The notes: generated by a model from the letters alone, not told the origin. Positions 5,325 to 12,871 are shown, numbered from the stretch's first letter. The stretch is 12,964 nt of DNA from Anaerolineae bacterium CG2_30_58_95 (GCA_001872165.1 MNXK01000206.1:1-12964); one strand, 5' to 3'. Numbers and translations: made by a program.

Positions 5325-7355
5325 TTACAGCATTTCCAAGAACGAGTTTTTGTTCTTCCTTACCCACTCGAACAGCCTCCCCACCCCCTCCTCCACGCCG
5401 ATTCTCGGCTTCCAGCCCAATTCTCGCTCCGCCTTGCGGATGTCGGCCACGAAGACCTTCTGGTCGCCGGGACGCCAGTCGCCGCGCGCCATCGGGATAT
5501 GCTCGCCGAGTAGCTTTTCCAGCAGCGGCCCAAACTCCGCCCAGATGGACATAATGTTTTCCGGCCCGCCGCCCACGTTATAGACCTGTCCCTGTGCCGT
5601 GTCAATCCTGGCAATGGCAGCATCGTAGGCATCCAGCAAGTCATCTATATACAACACGTCGCGCACCTGTTTGCCATCCCCGTAAATGGTGATCGGACGA
5701 CCGGTCACGGCGGCGATGGTCATCCAGGCCACCCAGCCCTGGTCTTCGATACCAAATTGTCTCGGTCCATAGATGCACGACTGGCGGAAGACCACCGTTG
5801 GCAAACCGTAAATGCGGAAGTAATCGCGCACGTACTGGTCGCCCGTCCCTTTGGAGTTCCCAGAAAAATAAGCATATCCATCTTGACGGACCATTACAAC
5901 AGAGTTTGGTACTTCCACACAATAGGTCATTCCATCGTAGTCAATCCATTCGCTGCGGTCTGCCCCCAGATTGCATTGGGCCGTCCTGGTCGTGCAAAGA
6001 TTGACTCTGTAAAACCCCTGCCTGTCCAGAGAAACCGAGGAGGCCATTCCACACTTGAGAGCGATTTCCTGGACGTCATCTGCCAACCGTCGGGAAACAG
6101 TGGTGTATCTCCAACTATTTTTGCTCTGTTGATTGCCGTCGCCATCAAGTAAAGATTTTAGCAAGATGCCAAGATGGTTTCGACTCAATTTCTTAATGTC
6201 CTGAGGGATGTACTTATCATGACTCTTGCCAAGGAGTTTAACGTACTCGTATAACTGCCGCGACGTTGCAGTAACATGATGCTTGTCCACAACAGGCGAT
6301 AAACCCACGGCACGCATCACAGTCAGCGCTTCGTCGGTTCGATAATAGGTCGTCAATGTGACGGTGCAATTGCCGGTCTTCTGACTTTCGTAGCAATGTC
6401 CCTCAGCAATATACCATCCTAAGAATCTCAACCAGTCATCCATTGGGATTGTTCGAGACGGAAAATAATGTTTATGTTTTCCTGCCTTGACCTCGGGCAA
6501 GACGAAATATTCACGTTCTTCGCCTCCATCCATTTCTGCTGCAAGGAGATAAGCCATCGGCTTCCCCTTCAGTGATTGCGCCTCAACCAGACGGGGATTT
6601 TCGAGTTCATTATGATTGCAATCCCATGACACTAGTATTTTATGATTGGGCGTCACACATGTTTTCAGGCGGCGGTTATTTTGCACATACATTTTTCCCT
6701 TATAAGGATATGCAAAATGAGCCGTGGGCTTCTGGTATTCCGCAATCTTTCGCTCCAAGTTATATGTCAAAACTTCATCTTCTGGAACTAGATCATAAAG
6801 CCTTTTCCATCCTCCGCGCGTTAGGATGTCTGTCTCAGCAGAATAACAACACCCGTAGGGACTGTGGAAATCCAGCGGCTGGGTCTCAGGGCAGCCGAAG
6901 GGCAGGTTCTCATATTCCCAGCGCGTCGCCCGCTCGACCACCGGCACATCCTCCATCCCGCCATACACTTTGTTCGTCGAAGCATAGATCACCATCGGCC
7001 TGCGCTCCGAGAGCCGCGCCGCCTCCAGCACATTGAACGCGCCGAGGGCGTTGGCCTCGAAATCTTCTCTTGGATGTGTGACGGATGTCGTGACTGCGAC
7101 TTGCCCCGCCAAATGGACGATGACCTCCGCCTCACGGCCGGCTGCCGTTAAAAGGGCCGCGTCGCGCACGTCCCCGACGATGAGCCTGAACGCGTTTTCC
7201 CCGAACGTTTCCTGCAGCCAGGCCAGGTTGCGCGGCGCGCCGCCGCGGCTGAGATTATCGTAGATGGTCACCTTCTCGCCGCGCGCCAGCAGGCGATGAA
7301 CGTAGTTCGAACCAATAAAGCCGGCCCCACCGGTGATGAAATAATTCTTCGGCAT
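5325..7355 (-). CDS. NAD-dependent sugar-nucleotide epimerase (CDP-paratose 2-epimerase-like) interrupted by an intein
   Basis: The 676-residue precursor is an extended SDR enzyme of about 345 residues plus a 331-residue intein. The N-extein has the NAD site GGAGFIG (residues 9-15), HLAGQVAVTTSVTHPREDF and ASTNKVYG. The C-extein continues SKGTGDQYVRDY, YGDGKQVRDVLY, VYNVGGG and DQKVFVADIRKA. AGQVA-TTS, STNKVYG, HSPYGCSKG and DQKVFVADI match CDP-paratose/tyvelose 2-epimerases best; UDP-glucose 4-epimerase or a dehydratase of the same superfamily is possible. The catalytic Tyr167-x-x-x-Lys motif is split by the intein (Cys170 to Asn500); splicing restores Tyr-Gly-Cys-Ser-Lys. The enzyme would act in the cytoplasm to make a nucleotide sugar for surface glycans, in line with the nearby glycosyltransferase. 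ATG 7353-7355 is preferred over the upstream TTG at 7364. Confidence 0.93.
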   Translation of the reverse strand: MPKNYFITGGAGFIGSNYVHRLLARGEKVTIYDNLSRGGAPRNLAWLQETFGENAFRLIVGDVRDAALLTAAGREAEVIVHLAGQVAVTTSVTHPREDFEANALGAFNVLEAARLSERRPMVIYASTNKVYGGMEDVPVVERATRWEYENLPFGCPETQPLDFHSPYGCCYSAETDILTRGGWKRLYDLVPEDEVLTYNLERKIAEYQKPTAHFAYPYKGKMYVQNNRRLKTCVTPNHKILVSWDCNHNELENPRLVEAQSLKGKPMAYLLAAEMDGGEEREYFVLPEVKAGKHKHYFPSRTIPMDDWLRFLGWYIAEGHCYESQKTGNCTVTLTTYYRTDEALTVMRAVGLSPVVDKHHVTATSRQLYEYVKLLGKSHDKYIPQDIKKLSRNHLGILLKSLLDGDGNQQSKNSWRYTTVSRRLADDVQEIALKCGMASSVSLDRQGFYRVNLCTTRTAQCNLGADRSEWIDYDGMTYCVEVPNSVVMVRQDGYAYFSGNSKGTGDQYVRDYFRIYGLPTVVFRQSCIYGPRQFGIEDQGWVAWMTIAAVTGRPITIYGDGKQVRDVLYIDDLLDAYDAAIARIDTAQGQVYNVGGGPENIMSIWAEFGPLLEKLLGEHIPMARGDWRPGDQKVFVADIRKAERELGWKPRIGVEEGVGRLFEWVRKNKNSFLEML
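5856..6848 (-). mobile_element. Class 1 intein with LAGLIDADG homing endonuclease, in the epimerase gene
   Basis: This is an in-frame 331-codon insert. Numbered on the precursor, block A is Cys170 (CYSAETDILTRGGW), block B has T235-x-x-H238 (CVTPNHKILV), block F is TYCVEVPN, and the end is YFSGN, with terminal Asn500 followed by Ser501 of the host. The residue before the Asn is Gly instead of the usual His. In the middle are two LAGLIDADG-type helices: FLGWYIAEGH (acid E318) and LLKSLLDGDG (acid D406). The endonuclease therefore looks intact. Cys170, not Cys169, is taken as the first residue, because only this choice restores Tyr-x-x-x-Lys. One 60-base line inside the intein (6121-6180) has 25 G/C, against 39 in a flanking line (7141-7200), suggesting recent transfer. 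Protein splicing should release the intein and join the exteins. Confidence 0.93.
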
Positions 7356-7389
7356 CGTTCTCAACTCACTAAAAACTGACTTGAACTTG

Positions 7390-7463
7390 TCTCAAAAATC
7401 CGCGGGGATGGCTCCCACGCCGTCCGATAGCGGGCATGGGAGCCCGCTCAACAATTTTTGAGA
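7390..7463 (+). repeat. REPIN-like double-hairpin repeat, copy 1
   Basis: Hairpin 1 has arms GGATGGC (7406-7412) and GCCGTCC (7419-7425) around loop TCCCAC, with one wobble pair. After a four-base spacer, hairpin 2 has arms GCGGGC (7430-7435) and GCCCGC (7442-7447) around loop ATGGGA. An outer perfect 10-bp inverted repeat, TCTCAAAAAT (7390-7399) and ATTTTTGAGA (7454-7463), encloses both. The two units are in inverted orientation and share the core GGCTCCCAYGCC. The layout (7-6-7-4-6-6-6 bases) is identical to copy 2 at 11292-11333. It lies in the gap between the flippase-like gene and the epimerase gene and may also act as a transcription terminator or mRNA stabiliser. Confidence 0.75.
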
Positions 7464-7471
7464 TGATTTAT

Positions 7472-7496
7472 ACTGAAAACTGATTACTGCTCACTG
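7472..7496 (+). repeat. ACTG-rich 25-base dispersed repeat, copy B
   Basis: ACTGAAAACTGATTACTG followed by CTCACTG matches copy A (2285-2309, minus strand) at 23 of 25 positions. It overlaps the end of the flippase-like gene and supplies its TGA stop codon (7491-7493, minus strand). It is next to the double-hairpin repeat 7390-7463. Function unknown. Confidence 0.7.
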
Positions 7497-8507
7497 TCCA
7501 CTGTCTCTTCCTGGCTCTTCCTGCCTCTTCCGCAACTGGCGGTAGACACCCATCAGGGTCTCGCCCTCCGTAGAGAGCGCGTACGTCCCCAGGATGCCAT
7601 AAACCAAATAACTGAACAGGTGAACGATCAAGGCCGTCGCCAGGGAGGTGGCCTGATCGCCAGTCACCAACGCCAGCGCGCCGCCCAACGCGCCTTCATA
7701 AGTCCCGACCGCGCCAGGGAGGGAAGGGATCGCGCCGCCGAAAGCCGCCGCTCCCAGCCCGAACATGGCCCACATCGGCTGGGCGTGTGGAAAGAAAGCC
7801 AGCAGCGCGAGATAGAACTGGAGGATGGCAATTGCCCAGTTGAGGGTCATCCAGAATAGGGCGCGGACGAAGAGCCAGCCATCCATCAGGATAGTCAACC
7901 CGGAGAACATGGACTCCAGGAAATTCCCGCCGCGCTTATGCAGCCTCGGCCAGCGTTTGCTGAGACGGTCGAACTGGCGCATCGCCCAGTCGCGGTAACG
8001 CGCCAGGAAGTAGAGGGCAACCAGCCCCACGAGCATGACTCCCCCCACGATATAGGCGACCTGTTCTGCCCCGGCTGCGCCCACCACGAACGGCACCGCG
8101 CTGAGCAGAATGGCCGCCGAAAATGCCAGGTCGAGGACGCGCTCGATGACGATGGTCGGCAGGATTTCCATGAAACCCAGGCCGGATTTGCGTCCCAGCA
8201 AAAAGGCGCGGCCGAACTCCCCCAGTCGGAACGGGAGGAAGTTGTTCAAGAGGTAGCCTTCGCACAGGGTCAGGAAAACGTCCCGGTAGGAGGCTCTCTC
8301 TCGCAGCAGGGTGCGCCAGACCAGGCCGCGCACGGCCAGCCAGCCCACCGAAATCGTTAAAGAGGCCAGCAGCAGGCGATAATCCGCTGAGCGGATCGCC
8401 TCCGCCAGGCGGCGCAGGTCAACGAAGTATAAAATCACAGCAATGACTGCCAGGCTGATGAGCACCCCCGGCAGCCAGCGTCGGGCTGATTTCCAGAAAT
8501 TTGACAT
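7491..8507 (-). CDS. Flippase-like integral membrane protein (lysylphosphatidylglycerol synthase TM region family)
   Basis: A 338-residue hydrophobic protein from ATG 8505-8507, with about seven to eight membrane segments starting at WLPGVLISLAVIAVILYFV. The blocks LPFRLGEFGRAFLLGRKSG, ILPTIVIERVLDL and AIPSLPGAVGTYEGALGGALAL are hallmarks of the COG0392/UPF0104 family. This family contains the membrane domain of lysylphosphatidylglycerol synthases and many proteins encoded beside glycosyltransferases. The synthetase domain is absent, so a lipid- or glycolipid-flipping role is more likely than aminoacylation (inference). It lies upstream of the epimerase on the same strand. The frame is open to 8762, but the extra N-terminus is translated repeat (with the CACPEPVEG string) and antisense of lepA, and was rejected. 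No good ribosome-binding site is visible. Confidence 0.9.
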   Translation of the reverse strand: MSNFWKSARRWLPGVLISLAVIAVILYFVDLRRLAEAIRSADYRLLLASLTISVGWLAVRGLVWRTLLRERASYRDVFLTLCEGYLLNNFLPFRLGEFGRAFLLGRKSGLGFMEILPTIVIERVLDLAFSAAILLSAVPFVVGAAGAEQVAYIVGGVMLVGLVALYFLARYRDWAMRQFDRLSKRWPRLHKRGGNFLESMFSGLTILMDGWLFVRALFWMTLNWAIAILQFYLALLAFFPHAQPMWAMFGLGAAAFGGAIPSLPGAVGTYEGALGGALALVTGDQATSLATALIVHLFSYLVYGILGTYALSTEGETLMGVYRQLRKRQEEPGRDSGQ

Positions 8508-8516
8508 AGAATTTTT

Positions 8517-8621
8517 CACCACGGAGAACCCTTCGACAGGCTCAGGGCAGGCACAGAGCACACAGAGTTTCTTCTCTGTGAGAGAAATGAACTCTCTGTG
8601 CTCTCTGTGTGCTCTGTGGTG
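8517..8621. repeat. CACAGAG-type inverted repeat between lepA and the flippase-like gene
   Basis: A 16-bp perfect inverted pair, CACAGAGCACACAGAG (8552-8567) and CTCTGTGTGCTCTGTG (8603-8618), is flanked by CACCACGGAG (8517-8526) and CTCTGTGGTG (8612-8621), which pair with one mismatch. A small hairpin TTCTCT-gtg-AGAGAA (8572-8586) sits in the centre. The element fills the whole gap between the lepA stop codon and the next start. It can fold on either strand and may work as a terminator, although no U-tract follows. Confidence 0.7.
8529..8547 (+). repeat. CCCTTCGACAGGCTCAGGG repeat nested in the CACAGAG element
   Basis: The 19-base sequence CCCTTCGACAGGCTCAGGG is the kind of short dispersed repeat seen in many bacterial genomes and recognisable by its translation PEPVEG. 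Here it interrupts the left arm of the CACAGAG element: the right arm reads straight from CACCACAGAG into CACACAGAG, while the left arm has about 25 extra bases after CACCACGGAG. It therefore appears to have been inserted later. Confidence 0.55.
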
Positions 8622-8623
8622 AT

Positions 8624-10423
<1,800 letters not shown>

Positions 10424-10435
10424 AATAGCCCCGAA

Positions 10436-10441
10436 AGTATA
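10436..10441 (-). promoter_or_regulatory. Candidate -10 box (TATACT) of lepA
   Basis: TATACT on the minus strand ends 12 bases before the lepA ATG (10423), predicting a leader of only a few bases. No good -35 box or ribosome-binding site is visible. It agrees with the short-leader pattern of the cation transporter and ATPase genes. Confidence 0.35.
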
Positions 10442-10485
10442 ACTCATTTTTTACCGTATCATGAAAAAACAGAATCGATCAACCC

Positions 10486-10575
10486 CTATAATTCGACAAT
10501 ATCGCCCCCCACCTCCAGCCACGCCAGGAACTCCACATTCCCCTTCGGCCCCAGCAGCGGGCTAGTCGGTATCGC
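10486..10575 (-). pseudogene. tlyA: 3' remnant of tlyA (rRNA 2'-O-methyltransferase/hemolysin A family)
   Basis: About 29 codons on the minus strand read AIPTSPLLGPKGNVEFLAWL, then EVGGDIVEL and a stop (TAG, 10486-10488). The S-P-L-x-GPKGNVEFL-x-WL block is the conserved C-terminus of TlyA-type methyltransferases. The rest of the gene (normally about 250 residues) is missing: upstream there are the PIN toxin and its antitoxin in other frames. The remnant shares its first bases with the last codons of the PIN toxin gene (overlap 10562-10575), so the module's end is fused to the tlyA tail. The recognition is by motif memory; a short chance match is unlikely given the in-frame stop just after the family's usual end. 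Confidence 0.68.
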
Positions 10576-10972
10576 ACACCAGCCGCTTGAACATGGATAC
10601 CGAGAGGATAGTGGTATTCATGATTTTCTTCGCATCCTTGAAATCGCGATCACCCGTGATGAAATAATCCGCGTTGGCGGAGATTGCACAGGCAAGAAAC
10701 ATGGCATCTTTTTGGTCACGCGGAAATTGAACTCGAATATCCACATCCACAAGTGCGGTCAATCCGGTAATAATCATTTCCCACCGTTCGATGGTTTCTG
10801 ACTGCAACCCAAATTTTTCCCGTCGCAGAACTTCGCGATATTCCGTCAGAATTTCATCTGAAACGATCCATTTCCAATCGCGATGGCTGGCAATCCAAAG
10901 AATAACCGCCTCGGGGGATTTGTCCCGCCAGGCGGCTGAGAGCAATACGTTGGTGTCAATGACAACTTTCAT
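10562..10972 (-). CDS. PIN-domain toxin of the COG1569 type
   Basis: A 136-residue protein starting MKVVIDTNVLLSAAW. The PIN active-site acids are D6, E44 (in ILTEYREVL), D89 (in DQKDAMFLACA) and D108 with D110 (in TGDRDF). The domain is complete and matches the subgroup called 'putative toxin-antitoxin toxin component, PIN family'. Such proteins are metal-dependent RNases held inactive by a co-encoded antitoxin. Its ATG overlaps the antitoxin's stop by four bases (ATGA, 10969-10972), so translation is coupled. Its last codons (MFKRLVCDTD) lie where an upstream part of tlyA should be, and the stop TAG (10562-10564) overlaps the tlyA remnant. The C-terminal tail may therefore be read from former tlyA DNA. 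Confidence 0.9.
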   Translation of the reverse strand: MKVVIDTNVLLSAAWRDKSPEAVILWIASHRDWKWIVSDEILTEYREVLRREKFGLQSETIERWEMIITGLTALVDVDIRVQFPRDQKDAMFLACAISANADYFITGDRDFKDAKKIMNTTILSVSMFKRLVCDTD

Positions 10973-11226
10973 CCGGCTTTGGAGGCGCGGTATGCGGCGA
11001 TTTCAGCGGCAATATCTGCTTCGGTAATAGTTCTGGCCTGAGGAAGAGACCGGATTTCTTTGAACAAGGATTTCAGTTCACCGGCCAGCGCCTGTCGTTG
11101 CTTCGCAGATTTTTGGGCTTCCGCGCTCACAGTCACCTCGACCTTTGCGCCCGGGCGGAAAGGCAGGCCTTTGATGGACAATCTCCCATCTTTGGATACA
11201 GTTGTTGATATACGAAAAGTTTCCAG
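10969..11226 (-). CDS. AbrB-like antitoxin of the second PIN toxin; start codon uncertain
   Basis: The conserved part reads ETFRISTTVSKDGRLSIKGLPF, then RPGAKVEVTVSAEAQ, a swapped-hairpin AbrB/MazE-like DNA-binding fold. It is followed by a long helix and ...ITEADIAAEIAAYRASK, a tail typical of antitoxins that wrap around PIN toxins. Homologous antitoxins usually start M-x-(S/T)-F-(R/K). Here that position is CTG (11224-11226), with AGAGAG a few bases upstream and a TATAGA box at about 11236-11241. The frame is open to ATG 11304, but that ATG lies inside hairpin 1 of a REPIN-like repeat and the added residues look like translated repeat. So either CTG is used, or the gene lost its ATG, or it starts at the TTG near 11181. 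The stop overlaps the toxin start by four bases. Confidence 0.72.
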   Translation of the reverse strand: METFRISTTVSKDGRLSIKGLPFRPGAKVEVTVSAEAQKSAKQRQALAGELKSLFKEIRSLPQARTITEADIAAEIAAYRASKAG

Positions 11227-11249
11227 AAGACACTCTCTATATTTATTAA

Positions 11250-11365
11250 ACCTCTTGCATAAGTGCCAGCCTATGATGAAAATTTCTGCGGGACGGGCTC
11301 CCATGCCCGTCTTTCGGCGGCGTAGGAGCCGCCTCTACAAAATCCTGGAGACTTTTGCAAGAGGT
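11250..11365 (+). repeat. REPIN-like double-hairpin repeat, copy 2
   Basis: Hairpin 1 has arms GACGGGC (11292-11298) and GCCCGTC (11305-11311) with loop TCCCAT. After spacer TTTC, hairpin 2 has arms GGCGGC (11316-11321) and GCCGCC (11328-11333) with loop GTAGGA. The 42-base plan is the same as in copy 1, although the stem bases differ, so pairing has been kept by compensating changes. An outer 10-bp inverted repeat, ACCTCTTGCA (11250-11259) and TGCAAGAGGT (11356-11365), encloses it. It lies between the Rieske gene and the antitoxin gene and may have displaced the antitoxin's own promoter or start. Confidence 0.75.
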
Positions 11366-11375
11366 CTACTATGCG

Positions 11376-11810
11376 TCATACCTTTTCGCCTATATATATT
11401 TCACCATCCACAATGTTCACTGGGATGGATGCAAGAGGCCTTGGCGGCGGGCCTGAAATTACATGACCATCAATTGGATCGTAAAAGCCAGCATGACAGG
11501 GGCAAGCAAACTGGCCTATCTTCTTATTCCACTTAACGATGCAAGCAAGGTGTGTACACACCGCTGAGTATGCCCGTAAACCTTGGGATGTATTTACCAC
11601 GATAGCGGGGTAGCGTCCGTATTGGACAACCCCGCCTTCGTTTTCTGGTAATTCATCAACTTTACCAACCCGCACCGGTTCAGGGGGTGTTTCCTCCAGC
11701 GTCGAGGGGTAAAAGTATGCCACAATCGGTGCGACAATGACGCCTACACCGGTTGCCGAAAGAACCTGGCTGACGATCTTGATAAAATCGCGGCGGGTGA
11801 TTTTACTCAT
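11376..11810 (-). CDS. Rieske [2Fe-2S] protein with Tat-type N-terminus
   Basis: A 144-residue protein. The N-terminus MSKITRRDFIKIV followed by a hydrophobic stretch (about residues 14-33) is a twin-arginine signal anchor, so the iron-sulfur domain faces outside. Cluster ligands C85-T-H87 and C103-P-C105-H106 are present, and C90 and C105 would form the disulfide. The GFYDPIDGHVISGPPPRPL loop is typical of bc1/b6f Rieske proteins and of similar small ferredoxins. The usual partner, cytochrome b, is not next to it in this window, so it may be an orphan subunit or work with an alternative complex. A strong ribosome-binding site AGGAGG (11821-11826) lies ten bases before ATG 11810. A TATATT box at 11845-11850 may be the -10 element. 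Confidence 0.94.
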   Translation of the reverse strand: MSKITRRDFIKIVSQVLSATGVGVIVAPIVAYFYPSTLEETPPEPVRVGKVDELPENEGGVVQYGRYPAIVVNTSQGLRAYSAVCTHLACIVKWNKKIGQFACPCHAGFYDPIDGHVISGPPPRPLASIPVNIVDGEIYIGEKV

Positions 11811-11820
11811 ATTTGCTCAA

Positions 11821-11850
11821 CCTCCTGGGAATGTTGTGGCGATTAATATA
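11821..11850 (-). promoter_or_regulatory. Ribosome-binding site and candidate -10 box of the Rieske gene
   Basis: On the minus strand, AGGAGG (11821-11826) is a perfect Shine-Dalgarno site. TATATT (11845-11850) is the best -10 candidate in the AT-rich gap 11811-11904. A weak hairpin TCCCC/GGGGA further upstream, just after the lipoprotein gene, could slow transcription but has no U-tract. Confidence 0.4.
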
Positions 11851-11904
11851 ATTATGAGTATTTGGGAATCCCCGTGGAAAAGGGGAAAAAGTACCACTAC
11901 CCCA

Positions 11905-12402
11905 TCACGGCAAATCCCAAGTGAAGACTCGTTCCGGCGCGTCCAGGTTGACAATTTTGATGGTGATCTGCTTTGCGCCTTCCAGTACGGATTTCCCATC
12001 CACACTGGCGGGGAATTGGAGTGTGCCCGCCACGTGATGCCCGCCATGCGGTGCATCCCACAGGCTGGCCGGGAGGGTGGTGACGCCGGTATCAGTGGTC
12101 AGGGTGGCCAGGGTCGCCAGGTCCATGCTCAAGTCAACCGAGTGGGTGTTGAGCGACACGTCGAAATCCAGGGTTTCAGCGGTGAAATTCTTGGGGGTGA
12201 TGTCCACAATCACCGCGCCCTGGCTGTCGCTGACGGTCTCTGTCGGCAGGGAGACGCCTGTCGAAACGGTGACAGGTTCGGGAGTCGAAGGAAGCAGCGA
12301 AGGAAGCGCTGGGAGAGTCGGTTCGGGGGCGGCGGCGGCAGAACAAGCGGCGAGGGTCAGAACAAAGGCGAGAGTTGCAAAAGTCAAAATGATCTTACGC
12401 AT
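11905..12402 (-). CDS. Small secreted lipoprotein of unknown function, His-rich motif
   Basis: A 165-residue protein. A type II signal peptide MRKIILTFATLAFVLTLAAC has its lipobox LAAC ending at C20, so the mature protein is anchored outside the membrane. A Pro/Thr/Ser linker (about 21-60) leads to a beta-rich domain (about 62-165) with THSVDLSMDL, LWDAPHGGHHVAGTLQFP and an immunoglobulin-like ending FTWDLP. The H119-GG-H122-H123 cluster and H87 could bind a metal. I do not recognise a named family. GGAG (12409-12412) lies six bases before ATG 12400-12402, and the start overlaps the upstream gene by eight bases, so the two genes are translated together. A longer frame to 12465 was rejected because the signal peptide would no longer be at the N-terminus. 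Confidence 0.83.
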   Translation of the reverse strand: MRKIILTFATLAFVLTLAACSAAAAPEPTLPALPSLLPSTPEPVTVSTGVSLPTETVSDSQGAVIVDITPKNFTAETLDFDVSLNTHSVDLSMDLATLATLTTDTGVTTLPASLWDAPHGGHHVAGTLQFPASVDGKSVLEGAKQITIKIVNLDAPERVFTWDLP

Positions 12403-12871
12403 GAGAGTCTCCGGGTTGTAGAATTTTTTGCCTTTCGCGGTAAAGGGTGTAGGACATGAACGCAATTCCGAACAGGTTCATTCCCAGCCCGACCAGCATG
12501 AACGGGATGCGGTAACGGGCAAGGAAAGTGGCGGCGGCGGTCAGGCCGAGGATGGGCAGTACGTCGGTGACGTGATGAATGCAGCAGGCGACCATGGCCA
12601 GGCTGGAGGTCGCGCCGCTGGCGCCGGTGAGAGCGGCGGGGGCGGCAGTGCTGTGAACGGGCACGAACGGGCGGAAGCGCAAGATGCTGTAGAGCGCGGC
12701 CTGAACGCCAAAGCCGATGATGATGGGGAACACGATCCAGCGGTCCTGCCAGAACAGGCTGGCGGCATACTGGAAACCCTGCGCCCAGGAGACGATGCCA
12801 AAATAGATGCCGGTAAGCAGGGCCGAGCCGGTCAGCCCGGCGGCGAGGGGGATCAAGATGCGTCGCTTCAT
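12395..12871 (-). CDS. Four-helix membrane protein with CCxHH motif, unknown function
   Basis: A 158-residue protein with four predicted membrane segments (about residues 7-29, 45-65, 92-118, 124-146). The third begins with MVACCIHHVTDVLPILGL, where C96-C97, H99-H100 and D103 are grouped on one helix. This looks like a metal- or redox-active site. The arrangement recalls small mercury- or copper-related membrane proteins, but I cannot assign it to a named family. Its stop overlaps the start of the lipoprotein by eight bases, implying a functional link. ATG 12869-12871 has no strong ribosome-binding site. A near-perfect palindrome about 58 bases upstream (12929-12946) may be an operator. Confidence 0.82.
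   Translation of the reverse strand: MKRRILIPLAAGLTGSALLTGIYFGIVSWAQGFQYAASLFWQDRWIVFPIIIGFGVQAALYSILRFRPFVPVHSTAAPAALTGASGATSSLAMVACCIHHVTDVLPILGLTAAATFLARYRIPFMLVGLGMNLFGIAFMSYTLYRERQKILQPGDSHA

Noticed and set aside
6572..7036. 154-codon plus-strand frame across the intein boundary
   Set aside because: It is antisense to the epimerase and intein, with no domain.
11227..11304. Upstream part of the AbrB-like antitoxin frame starting at ATG 11304
   Set aside because: The ATG and following codons lie within or beside the double-hairpin repeat, and the encoded residues do not resemble the family's N-terminus.
11860..11904. Intrinsic terminator after the lipoprotein gene
   Set aside because: The stem TCCCC/GGGGA is only five pairs and is not followed by a U-tract.
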